DNA of 64,000 nucleotides from contig NZ_JXJU01000009.1 in the NCBI RefSeq assembly GCF_002441655.1, positions 1 to 64,000 of the forward strand. The letters are read 5' to 3'. Under the pieces are notes generated by a model that saw only the letters and a program-made list of their open reading frames with translations, made no database searches and was not told the DNA's origin. Positions within the stretch are counted from its first letter, which is position 1. Each line of letters begins with the position of its first letter. Shown here piece by piece: positions 53,662 to 61,361 of this stretch. Source of the DNA: Lactococcus fujiensis JCM 16395. Lineage in GTDB: Bacteria > Bacillota > Bacilli > Lactobacillales > Streptococcaceae. A program made the translations under genes and the position numbers.

Positions 53662-54393
53662 AAACTCATTCCATTCTTCAGATTCTTTTTTAGAATTTTT
53701 TGCATTTTTAGAATCGCGATAAGGCCACCGTGAATCAAGACTATTATTTTGCCTTTCTTTAAAAATTGATTCTTGATTCCCATGATGAATTTCCTCACCC
53801 ATTTTTCGCATATCTGCGACAGCCCGATTGCTCACTTTTCGCATTTGTTCGGCGAAATCATGCATTTCGATTGGAGAAAATTGAAAAGGGAATCGCCCAC
53901 CCTTCATACCAAAAAGTGAGAAATCAATGTTTTCACAATCAAATTTTTCATCTTTATTTGCCTCAACAAGCTTATTAATTAATTTATCGAGCTGAACTTG
54001 TTCTTCATCAGTTAAAACATCAAAAATTTCCTTGCCTATATTATCTCTGAAATCAATACGTTTTTCGTATGCTAAACGGCCTTTCTTTGTCAAATAGACT
54101 CGACTCACCCGCTTGTCATTTTCGTCTTGTCGTCGTTCCACATAGCCATCCTCCTCCAAGTTCTTAACTTGGGCCGTAACACTGGAGGGCTTTATGTCTA
54201 GTTGTTCAGAAATTTCCGAGTTTGTCAGACCGTCCTGAATCCAGAGCTCAACCATCAAACCCTGTGCACCATTTCGTTTCCCGCGATTCTTCAATTTTTC
54301 TGACAACATTTCCATGTGAAGTGCTGTCATAAACCGAGGACTATGTAATAATCTAGAAAAGAGTTGCAGTAGTTCATTTGTTTTTTCAGACAT
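53659..54393 (-). CDS. MarR-family regulator with a long C-terminal tail
   Basis: 244 residues. Residues 20-140 are a MarR winged helix (LTNSEISEQLDIKPSSVTAQVKNLEEDGYVERRQDENDKRVSRVYLTKKG across 58-108). The remaining about 95 residues (FDCENIDFSLFGMKGGRFPFQF and a polar tail rich in Lys, Asn, Ser and Glu) are extra relative to the usual 140-150. Target unknown; candidates are itself and its neighbours, the cydDC genes or the ABC/DedA genes. Good promoter (TTGACA/TATAAT) and an imperfect inverted repeat in the leader. Confidence 0.85.
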   Translation of the reverse strand: MSEKTNELLQLFSRLLHSPRFMTALHMEMLSEKLKNRGKRNGAQGLMVELWIQDGLTNSEISEQLDIKPSSVTAQVKNLEEDGYVERRQDENDKRVSRVYLTKKGRLAYEKRIDFRDNIGKEIFDVLTDEEQVQLDKLINKLVEANKDEKFDCENIDFSLFGMKGGRFPFQFSPIEMHDFAEQMRKVSNRAVADMRKMGEEIHHGNQESIFKERQNNSLDSRWPYRDSKNAKNSKKESEEWNEF

Positions 54394-54415
54394 TTATTTG
54401 TACCTTAGTTTTCAC

Positions 54416-54454
54416 AATTTTAGTTAGTTTAACATTATTGATTCTAACAAAATT
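54416..54454. promoter_or_regulatory. Inverted repeat in the marR-like leader
   Basis: AATTTTAGTTAG (54416-54427) and CTAACAAAATT (54444-54454) are complementary apart from one extra base. It lies just downstream of the -10 box; possible autoregulatory operator. Confidence 0.4.
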
Positions 54455-54455
54455 A

Positions 54456-54484
54456 ATTATAATGGCTTTAATTAGTTTTGTCAA
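54456..54484 (-). promoter_or_regulatory. Promoter of the marR-like gene
   Basis: TTGACA (54484-54479), 17 bases, TATAAT (54461-54456): a consensus promoter on the minus strand. Confidence 0.75.
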
Positions 54485-54502
54485 TAGAAAACTAAACATA
54501 AA

Positions 54503-54528
54503 AGAAAATCAGTCCGAGGACTGATTTT
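54503..54528 (-). terminator. Terminator after cydC
   Basis: AAAATCAGTCC-TC-GGACTGATTTT on the minus strand, ending the cyd genes. Confidence 0.85.
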
Positions 54529-56274
54529 TTAAATGCCTTGATCAAGCTGATAGAGCCGCTTGAAATCTTCATTTTCATTGAGTAAGGCATGTGGTTCTCC
54601 ATCAATTTTGATGCTTCCATTTTCTAAGAAAATAACGCGATCCATCCGCTGAATTCCTAGCAAGTGGTGGGTGATGAAGAGAATTGTTTTTCCTTTCAAT
54701 CGATCAAAGAAAAGTTGCAAAAGCTGATTTTCAGTGATTGGGTCAAGAGAAACGGTTGGCTCATCCAAAATTATTGTTTGAGCATTAGAAAGTAATATTC
54801 GAGCAAGTGCCAAACGTTGACGTTCGCCGCCTGAAAATTGTGTTCCAGCTTCATTAATCCATTCAGCTAGACCGTTAGGCAAGCTTTCAACCATCGATTT
54901 TAGTCCAACGAGCTCTAGTGTTTCCCAAATTTCTTCATCTGTCGCATCTAGTTTAGCTAATGTCAAATTTGATCGAAGTGTAGCATTGAATATATAGGGA
55001 CTTTGATTAATTACACCAATTTTTGATTCAACATTATTAGCTTTTGATGGTTCTACATTTCCAAACGTAATTTTTCCTGAAGTTGGTCGTAAATCACCAC
55101 GAACAAGACTGGCAAGAGTGGATTTCCCTACCCCAGAACGTCCTAAAATAACCAGATGTTCACCTTTATTAATTTCCAAATTAAGATTTTTAAAGACCAC
55201 TTGTCCATCCTCAAATGAGAAACTCATGTCTCGAATTGATAAATCGTCTGAAACGATTGCTTGATTACGAATGGTTTCATCTGAATCAGGTAATTGATTC
55301 AAACGTTTAACTGAATCCGCATAACGTTGCGTTTCAACAATAGCTTCTGAAAGTGGTCCATAAGCATCAAAAAGTGGAAAAGCCATTAATGAAATTGCTG
55401 CAATATAATTTAATGACTCACCGCTAGTCAAATGAAGACCAGACCAGATTAGTAAAAAGACGACTAAAGTTGCATAAATGAATTGTAAAAGCAGTCCACG
55501 TTTACGAGCAAAACTGAAAAGTCCTTTTTGAACAGAACGCGTGTTTTTTTCTGCTTCCAAATAATTTTTTAAGAAGTCATCTTTACGACCAGAAAGAGTC
55601 CAATCTTGTAGCCCTAAAATATCTTCTGTCAAATCTGAAAAAAGTTGATTTCGGTAATGTTTCAACCGCGTATCGTCATTAACTGTCCATTTAAATGACA
55701 AGAATGGAATTAGAATTAGTAAAATTCCGAGGAAAATCGCCAAACCAAAGGCTAATGAAAGTGAAACCACCGATGCAGAAATTAAAAGGGCAATAGATAA
55801 GGCACCGGCAATTAGCACTGGAAAGATTGTTCTTAAATATAAATTTTGTAGGCTGGCTAAATCTTCGTTTAATATACCCAACAAATCCCCGATTTTTAAT
55901 CGATTTGCAATACTCACTGAGTTTTTCTCAAGGCGTAAATACAATTTTTTTCGTAATTCGCTTGTAATTTTCAAAATCCAGTTATGTGAGGTCAAACGTT
56001 CAACATAGCGAATAACTGGACGTCCGATACCGAAAACACGAACCATCAGAACTGGTACATAAATCATGAGAATATTTTCTGGTTTTCGTGCCGATTTGGA
56101 AATGACATAACCACTGGAAAACATGAGTAATCCTGCGCATAACATTGTGATCACACCTAAAAATACCGCCAATATTAATCCTGATTTATATTTTTTCAAA
56201 TAAGGGGTAATCCAATTGTTACTAAATAAGATATCTCTAATTTTCATTTTATTTTTGTCATTGAGTTTATCCAT
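54529..56274 (-). CDS. cydC: Thiol reductant ABC exporter subunit CydC
   Basis: Half of the CydDC exporter needed for assembly of cytochrome bd. 581 residues: a six-helix membrane domain with SGYVISKSARKPENILMIYVPVLMVRVFGIGRPVIRYVERLTSHNWIL (across 53-100), typical of CydC, and an ATPase domain with GRSGVGKST, FSGGERQRLALARIL and IILDEPTVSLD. It starts four bases after the cydD stop, with GGTAAGGA as SD. In Bacillus-type naming the two subunits are swapped. Confidence 0.92.
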   Translation of the reverse strand: MDKLNDKNKMKIRDILFSNNWITPYLKKYKSGLILAVFLGVITMLCAGLLMFSSGYVISKSARKPENILMIYVPVLMVRVFGIGRPVIRYVERLTSHNWILKITSELRKKLYLRLEKNSVSIANRLKIGDLLGILNEDLASLQNLYLRTIFPVLIAGALSIALLISASVVSLSLAFGLAIFLGILLILIPFLSFKWTVNDDTRLKHYRNQLFSDLTEDILGLQDWTLSGRKDDFLKNYLEAEKNTRSVQKGLFSFARKRGLLLQFIYATLVVFLLIWSGLHLTSGESLNYIAAISLMAFPLFDAYGPLSEAIVETQRYADSVKRLNQLPDSDETIRNQAIVSDDLSIRDMSFSFEDGQVVFKNLNLEINKGEHLVILGRSGVGKSTLASLVRGDLRPTSGKITFGNVEPSKANNVESKIGVINQSPYIFNATLRSNLTLAKLDATDEEIWETLELVGLKSMVESLPNGLAEWINEAGTQFSGGERQRLALARILLSNAQTIILDEPTVSLDPITENQLLQLFFDRLKGKTILFITHHLLGIQRMDRVIFLENGSIKIDGEPHALLNENEDFKRLYQLDQGI

Positions 56275-56278
56275 GTCC

Positions 56279-57988
56279 TTACCCTCTCATTTCTGCAATT
56301 AATTTTTGATAATATGCATTTTCTGCAAGCAAAGTTTCATGTGTTCCAATGCCTTGAACTTCTCCTTCATTGAGGACAATGACAAGGTCCATTTTCGGAA
56401 GCCAGTGAAGTCGGTGCGTTGCTAAGAAAACCAATTTATCATTGAGGAGTGGAAGGATATTTTCTTTAATTTCAAGTTCCGTTTCGATATCCAAATGAGC
56501 GGTAGGTTCATCAAGTAAGAGTATATTGCGGTTTTTTGATAAAAAGGCTCGAGCTAAAGCAACACGTTGCATCTGACCGCCCGATAAAGTCCGTCCTCCT
56601 GCACCAATTAATACATCAAGGCCCAGGTTTTCTACTAATTTAGTAAGACCAGCTTGATTCGCTGCATCAATTATTTCTTCATCCGTTGCAGTTGGTTCAT
56701 AGAATGCCAAATTATCTCGCAAACTACCAGCAAAGACGTACGTATTTTGTGGTATAAAGGATACCGACCGGCGCCAATTTTCGTCGTTTAATGTTGAAAT
56801 TTGACTTTTGCCATTCAATTCATAATTTCCAGAAGTAGGGTTCGAAAAGCCAGAGAGCATATTTAGAAGCGTTGATTTACCCGAACCTGAAGCTCCAACA
56901 ATGGCCACTTTTTGAAGTCCTTTAATTGTCACATTGACATTATTAATGCCACGTCCATTTTCATATGCTTTAGTCAGTTCCGACAAGGTTAAACTCGATT
57001 TTTCCGTCCAGAAAACTGGTTTTTCTACTTGAGTTGACAATTGCTCATCCGTATCAAGAACAGCTTTTACAGCCTGAAATGAGTTTTTTCCATTTAATGT
57101 CGCATGATAGTCACTTGCAAATTCACGTAAGGGCAAAAAGTATTCGGGTGCTAAAATCAAGGCCATTAAAGCAGGAAATAGCAAAATTTCACCACTCATC
57201 AATCGCAAGCCGAGGAACAGAGCCATCGTGGCTACTGACAATGTTGAAAAGAAATCAAGGGCAAATGTTGATAAAATAGCAACAGACAATGTTCTCATCG
57301 TTGCTACTCTAAAACGCTCTGAAGTATGGAAAATTGAATTGGCATAATCTTTGGAACGACCAAAATATTTTAACGTTGAAATCCCGCGTAATGAGTCTAA
57401 AAAGTGATTAGATAAAATTTGGTATGACTCATATTGTCGGCTAGCCCGACCTTCCGCAGCATACCCCAAAAGCACCATAAAAACAATTGAGATAGGAAAG
57501 GTGATGATTAAGACAATTGAACTTCTCCAATCAATTATTACGACGGCCAGTAAAATCACCATTGGAACAATAACCATATTAAAAACTTTGGAAAGAACCA
57601 ATTTAATATAGGTTTCAACATCCTCAATGCCAGTAATCGCGGTAGTCGCTAAAGAACCTGAACCCATTTCAGAAGCCAATGTTGGGCCTAATTTAAAGAC
57701 TTTATTTAACAACTCAGCACGAAGCTCAATTGATATCGTATAGGCAAATTTATCCAGAAATCGTAACCTAAAGAAATTAATTACTTCACGACCAAAGAAA
57801 CAAATAAAAAAGCCGATTATAGCGACAAGAGCCGACTTCAACCCTTTCCCCATCCACATTGTTGTAAGCGCCTGGGCAATAAAATACGCTTGACCAATTA
57901 TTACAAGTGCTTGTAAAACAGCAAGGACCATGATAAAAGGCAGCTTATTACGTAAGCCTGGTAATTTGAAAAGTGCTTTATCAATCAT
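56279..57988 (-). CDS. cydD: Thiol reductant ABC exporter subunit CydD
   Basis: 569 residues: membrane domain (residues 15-310) with LVIIGQAYFIAQALTTMW and FGREVINFFRLRF, then ATPase domain with GASGSGKST, LSGGQMQRVALARAF and ILLLDEPTAHLD. CydD pairs with CydC to move thiols or a haem-related compound across the membrane for CydAB assembly. A terminator-like hairpin lies between cydB and this gene, so it may have its own promoter. SD GGAAG. Confidence 0.92.
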   Translation of the reverse strand: MIDKALFKLPGLRNKLPFIMVLAVLQALVIIGQAYFIAQALTTMWMGKGLKSALVAIIGFFICFFGREVINFFRLRFLDKFAYTISIELRAELLNKVFKLGPTLASEMGSGSLATTAITGIEDVETYIKLVLSKVFNMVIVPMVILLAVVIIDWRSSIVLIITFPISIVFMVLLGYAAEGRASRQYESYQILSNHFLDSLRGISTLKYFGRSKDYANSIFHTSERFRVATMRTLSVAILSTFALDFFSTLSVATMALFLGLRLMSGEILLFPALMALILAPEYFLPLREFASDYHATLNGKNSFQAVKAVLDTDEQLSTQVEKPVFWTEKSSLTLSELTKAYENGRGINNVNVTIKGLQKVAIVGASGSGKSTLLNMLSGFSNPTSGNYELNGKSQISTLNDENWRRSVSFIPQNTYVFAGSLRDNLAFYEPTATDEEIIDAANQAGLTKLVENLGLDVLIGAGGRTLSGGQMQRVALARAFLSKNRNILLLDEPTAHLDIETELEIKENILPLLNDKLVFLATHRLHWLPKMDLVIVLNEGEVQGIGTHETLLAENAYYQKLIAEMRG

Positions 57989-58117
57989 TTTTCTTCCTTT
58001 TCATATTGGCAATAGACCCAAAAGTGTCAAAGCACTCATTCAAATCTATTGAATAAATATTTGAATAATAGTATGTTAAAAAATTAACTAATAAGTCAAT
58101 TATACCTAATTTCTAAA

Positions 58118-58155
58118 AAAAAATAGTGACGTAAAGATTATAAACTTTACGTCAC
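58118..58155 (-). terminator. Terminator after cydB
   Basis: GTGACGTAAAG, eight-base loop, CTTTACGTCAC, then TATTTTTTTTT on the minus strand. Confidence 0.85.
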
Positions 58156-58186
58156 CAAGTCATTCTATTAAATCGTAAATTTTGGT

Positions 58187-59182
58187 TTATTTTTTAATTC
58201 GTTTGCGGAAAACCCAGTATGTCCAACCCATATAGGCTAAGACGAATGGTAAAATTAAAATCACAACCCATTTCATTACATTCAATGTGTAAGGTGTTGA
58301 TGAGGCATGTTTAATCAAAATTGAATTTGCAGGATCTTTGGCAATCATCACACGAGGGAACATGCCTTGGAAAATGAAAGCTACCAATGCAACAAAGGTA
58401 AAGCCTGATGACAAAAATGCTCCCATTTCATTCTTTTTGTAACTAAATAGATGTGCCAAGACTGATAAGAGCACAATTAAACCTAAAGTTGCAATCGTCC
58501 CCACCAAGTGTTTATCAAAGAAGTCTGTGTAAATCATGACTAAGATGGCAAAAACAACTTCTCCAGCATACAATACGAAATACAACTTGTTTGCCCATTG
58601 ATTAGCTCGCTGACGAAGGTCACCTTCCGTTTTTAATGCGATATAATTTAAACCGTGTAAGTAACTCAAGAGAGCAACTGCTACACCACCAACGACTGAC
58701 AAGGGATTGACGTATGTCCATAATGTTGCATAAACGTCTCCGTTAGCATCTATTGGTACTGGTTGAATCATCCCTGTAAACAATAAACCAAACAAGAACG
58801 GAATTGCAAAACTCGAAATTCCTAAAATTTTCACCCAAGTATTTTTAGCTTTTTCAGTGGCTGCATGATGACGAAACTCAAAAGTTACGCCACGAAGAAT
58901 CAAGCCAACCAAAATAAGCAAGAGAATGTTATAAAAGCCCGAGAAAAGTGAGGCGTACCAGTAAGGGAAAGAAGCAAACATTGATCCTCCCGCTGTTAAA
59001 AGCCAAACTTCATTCATATCCCACACTGGACCAATGGTACCAATCGTTTGATCTACTTCTCTTTTATCTTTTGGCAATGTAATAGCAGACATTCCCACAC
59101 CGAAGTCAAAGCCTTCGAGGAAGAAAAAGCCTGAGAAGAGAACGCCAATGAGGACGAACCATAAAATTTGCATACCTGTCAT
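58187..59182 (-). CDS. cydB: Cytochrome bd oxidase subunit II
   Basis: 331 residues, eight to nine membrane helices. FFLEGFDFGVGM near the start, GPVWDMNEVWLLTAGGSMFASFP (near 50, split) and GVTFEFRHHA (near 97) are the CydB hallmarks. With CydA it forms the menaquinol oxidase. The ATG directly follows the cydA stop (TAA-ATG), so translation is coupled. GGAGGTGG lies inside the cydA end as SD. Confidence 0.96.
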   Translation of the reverse strand: MTGMQILWFVLIGVLFSGFFFLEGFDFGVGMSAITLPKDKREVDQTIGTIGPVWDMNEVWLLTAGGSMFASFPYWYASLFSGFYNILLLILVGLILRGVTFEFRHHAATEKAKNTWVKILGISSFAIPFLFGLLFTGMIQPVPIDANGDVYATLWTYVNPLSVVGGVAVALLSYLHGLNYIALKTEGDLRQRANQWANKLYFVLYAGEVVFAILVMIYTDFFDKHLVGTIATLGLIVLLSVLAHLFSYKKNEMGAFLSSGFTFVALVAFIFQGMFPRVMIAKDPANSILIKHASSTPYTLNVMKWVVILILPFVLAYMGWTYWVFRKRIKK

Positions 59183-60658
59183 TTAGTCCACCTCCTTGTG
59201 TTCAGTAGGAATTGGATCTTTGGTATTTTTGTTTCCAACAGTTTGGGCTTCAGCTTCAAAAGCTTCTTTACTAAATGGATCCAATTCAACATATGAAGTC
59301 GTTGCATTTTCTACGTCACTATTAATCATCAAGCGTCGTGTATACATGATCATCAAGGTACCAAGAATACTAAAGAGGATAAAGTAAACAATATTCGAGA
59401 ACAAGAGTGAGCCAACGGAGACGCTTGGTGAAACAGATTCTTTTATTGTAAATAATCCATATACAGTCCAAGGATAACGACCCAATTCAGTCACGAGCCA
59501 TCCCGATGTAATTGCAGCAAATGGAAGGAAAAGTGACCAACCATAGATGCGCATCATCACATTGTTTTCATACATTCCTTGCTTCTTCTTCCGTGTAAGG
59601 AAAAGTCCTCCAGCAGATAGAAGCATGAACAACATGCTCAAACCAGCCATGATACGGAAAGTATAGAAAAGTACAGTTACTGGTGGATAATAGTTTTTAT
59701 CCGTTCCATATTTTGCTTGCAATTCTTTATTGATGTCATTCATTCCATCAACAGAGCCTGAAGGTTTGCGATAGGTCAAGATTGACAACAAGTAAGGAAT
59801 CTTGATTCCGAATACTTCTTTATGATCGGCTTCATTAAAGAATGCAATCATATCCCATTCAGCTGGGTCGCCTGTTTTTTCGTATACACCTTCGGTTGCT
59901 GAAAATTTCATTGGTTGTGATTCTTTAACTTCAAGCATTTGTTGGTCTCCAGCTACAAAGTTCCCAACTGAACCGATTAAGGCTACGAGCAAACCAAGAC
60001 GAACAACAGGTTTCCAGAAATTAACATCTCCACGTTTTTTCAAAATTTGGAATGCCGAAATCCCTGCGGCTGCGAACCCACCCATCAAGAAGAAGCCCGT
60101 TCCAACGTGGAAAAATTCGAGAATGGTTTGATTACTGCTCAATAGGGCACTAAAGCTTGTTAGCGTTGCACGACCACCAATCACTTCATAGCCTACTGGC
60201 TTTTGCATAAAACTATTCGCTGCAAGAATCCATAACGAACTCAAAAGTGAACCTATGAAAACTAGGAATAATGCAAAAAGATGAAGTTTTTTACCCAGTC
60301 GGTCCCAACCGAACATCCAGATTCCAAGGAATGTTGATTCCATGAAGAATGCAAGTAATGCTTCAACAGCAAGTGGAGCTCCAAAGATATCCCCTACAAA
60401 ACGAGAGTAATCCGACCAGTTCATTCCGAATTGGAATTCTTGGATAATCCCAGTAACGACACCGACAGCAAAGCTCAATAGCATGATTGAGCCGAAAAAC
60501 TTGGTGCGTTGCTTCCATTTTTCATCATTCGTCTTAACGTAAATGCATTCCATCAGGAATGTCATAAAAAGCATCCCTACTGAGAACGGAACAAAGAAAA
60601 AGTGGAAAACAGTGGTCATACCGAACTGAAAACGAGCTAAATTTTCAATTGTTAACAT
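59183..60658 (-). CDS. cydA: Cytochrome bd oxidase subunit I
   Basis: 491 residues. ARFQFGMTTVFHFFFVPFSVGM has the high-spin haem His (near 18), FHVGTGFFLMGGFAA (near 180) the b558 His, and GRYPWTVYGLFTIKESVSPSVS (near 400) the GRQPW-like motif; the quinol loop is of the short type of Firmicutes. It needs haem from outside in lactococci, which allows respiration. The start at 60658 has GGAGGTAAC. The 386-bp gap before it has an FNR-like box and two palindromes. Confidence 0.96.
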   Translation of the reverse strand: MLTIENLARFQFGMTTVFHFFFVPFSVGMLFMTFLMECIYVKTNDEKWKQRTKFFGSIMLLSFAVGVVTGIIQEFQFGMNWSDYSRFVGDIFGAPLAVEALLAFFMESTFLGIWMFGWDRLGKKLHLFALFLVFIGSLLSSLWILAANSFMQKPVGYEVIGGRATLTSFSALLSSNQTILEFFHVGTGFFLMGGFAAAGISAFQILKKRGDVNFWKPVVRLGLLVALIGSVGNFVAGDQQMLEVKESQPMKFSATEGVYEKTGDPAEWDMIAFFNEADHKEVFGIKIPYLLSILTYRKPSGSVDGMNDINKELQAKYGTDKNYYPPVTVLFYTFRIMAGLSMLFMLLSAGGLFLTRKKKQGMYENNVMMRIYGWSLFLPFAAITSGWLVTELGRYPWTVYGLFTIKESVSPSVSVGSLLFSNIVYFILFSILGTLMIMYTRRLMINSDVENATTSYVELDPFSKEAFEAEAQTVGNKNTKDPIPTEHKEVD

Positions 60659-60758
60659 GTTACCTCCTAATTGATAAGATCCATTCAAGCTCAGTGAAGT
60701 TCTTTTAAAAAAATTCCAAATAAATATAACTTAAAAAAACTTTAAAAAGGGTTGATTA

Positions 60759-60772
60759 TTGATCTTAGTCAA
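60759..60772. promoter_or_regulatory. FNR-like box upstream of cydA
   Basis: TTGATCTTAGTCAA differs from the FNR consensus TTGATNNNNATCAA by one base. About 100 bp before the cydA start. Lactococci have FNR-like Flp proteins, which could bind here. Confidence 0.45.
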
Positions 60773-60828
60773 ACAATAAATACAGTACAATTTTACCATG
60801 CTCCATTTAGAAATAATAATCATTGAAC

Positions 60829-60846
60829 TGTAAAAAACTTTTTACA
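60829..60846. promoter_or_regulatory. Palindrome upstream of cydA
   Basis: TGTAAAAA-AC-TTTTTACA, 8-2-8 perfect inverted repeat, no binding protein assigned. Confidence 0.4.
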
Positions 60847-60861
60847 ATTTACACATCAATT

Positions 60862-60878
60862 GTAATGTAAACCATTAC
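60862..60878. promoter_or_regulatory. Second palindrome upstream of cydA
   Basis: GTAATG-TAAAC-CATTAC, 6-5-6 perfect inverted repeat. It also resembles a cre with two mismatches (TGTAAACCATTACC). Otherwise the 60659-61044 gap shows only the rpsT promoter. Confidence 0.35.
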
Positions 60879-60984
60879 CTCATTATAACATTTTTAATCT
60901 TTTTCCGCTCATAATAAAAAATTAAAAAAATCTCATTTTTTTTGAACGAATTTATATAAATTTTTTCATTAAAAAGGTCCACAG

Positions 60985-61013
60985 TTTACAAACGAGGAAA
61001 AATCCTGTATAAT
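60985..61013 (+). promoter_or_regulatory. rpsT promoter
   Basis: TTTACA (60985-60990), 17 bases, TATAAT (61008-61013), about 30 bases before the ATG. Confidence 0.7.
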
Positions 61014-61044
61014 TGATAAGTATTAAAAAAATTGGGAGGACAAA

Positions 61045-61278
61045 ATGGCTAACATCAAATCTGCTATCAAACGTGCTGAATTGAACACTGCTGCTAACAG
61101 TCGTAACTCAGAACAAAAATCTGCAATGCGTACTGCTATCAAGAAATTTGAAACAGCTCCAAGTGAAGATACTTTCAAAGCCGCTTCATCAGCAATCGAT
61201 AAAGCTGCTTCAAAAGGCCTTATCCATGCTAACAAAGCATCTCGTGACAAATCACGTCTTGCTACTAAATTAGGATAA
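61045..61278 (+). CDS. rpsT: 30S ribosomal protein S20
   Basis: 77 residues, the normal length. [14 protein letters not shown] at the start and [20 protein letters not shown] at the end are diagnostic; the protein is all helical and very basic, binding 16S rRNA early in 30S assembly. GGGAGGAC lies before the ATG. Single gene with its own promoter and terminator, opposite in strand to its neighbours. Confidence 0.97.
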   Translation: MANIKSAIKRAELNTAANSRNSEQKSAMRTAIKKFETAPSEDTFKAASSAIDKAASKGLIHANKASRDKSRLATKLG

Positions 61279-61286
61279 TAAATTGT

Positions 61287-61312
61287 CTTGTCAGTTTTGA
61301 CAAGCTTTTTTA
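61287..61312 (+). terminator. rpsT terminator
   Basis: CTTGTCA-GTTT-TGACAAG then CTTTTTTATTTT on the plus strand. Confidence 0.85.
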
Positions 61313-61330
61313 TTTTGTCAGAGCTGAAAA

Positions 61331-61359
61331 GAACCTCGATTCTGTTAGAATCGGGGTTC
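61331..61359 (-). terminator. recD2 terminator
   Basis: 13-bp arms (GAACCCCGATTCT on the minus strand) around AAC with one G-T pair, followed by TTTT. Confidence 0.85.
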
Positions 61360-61361
61360 TT

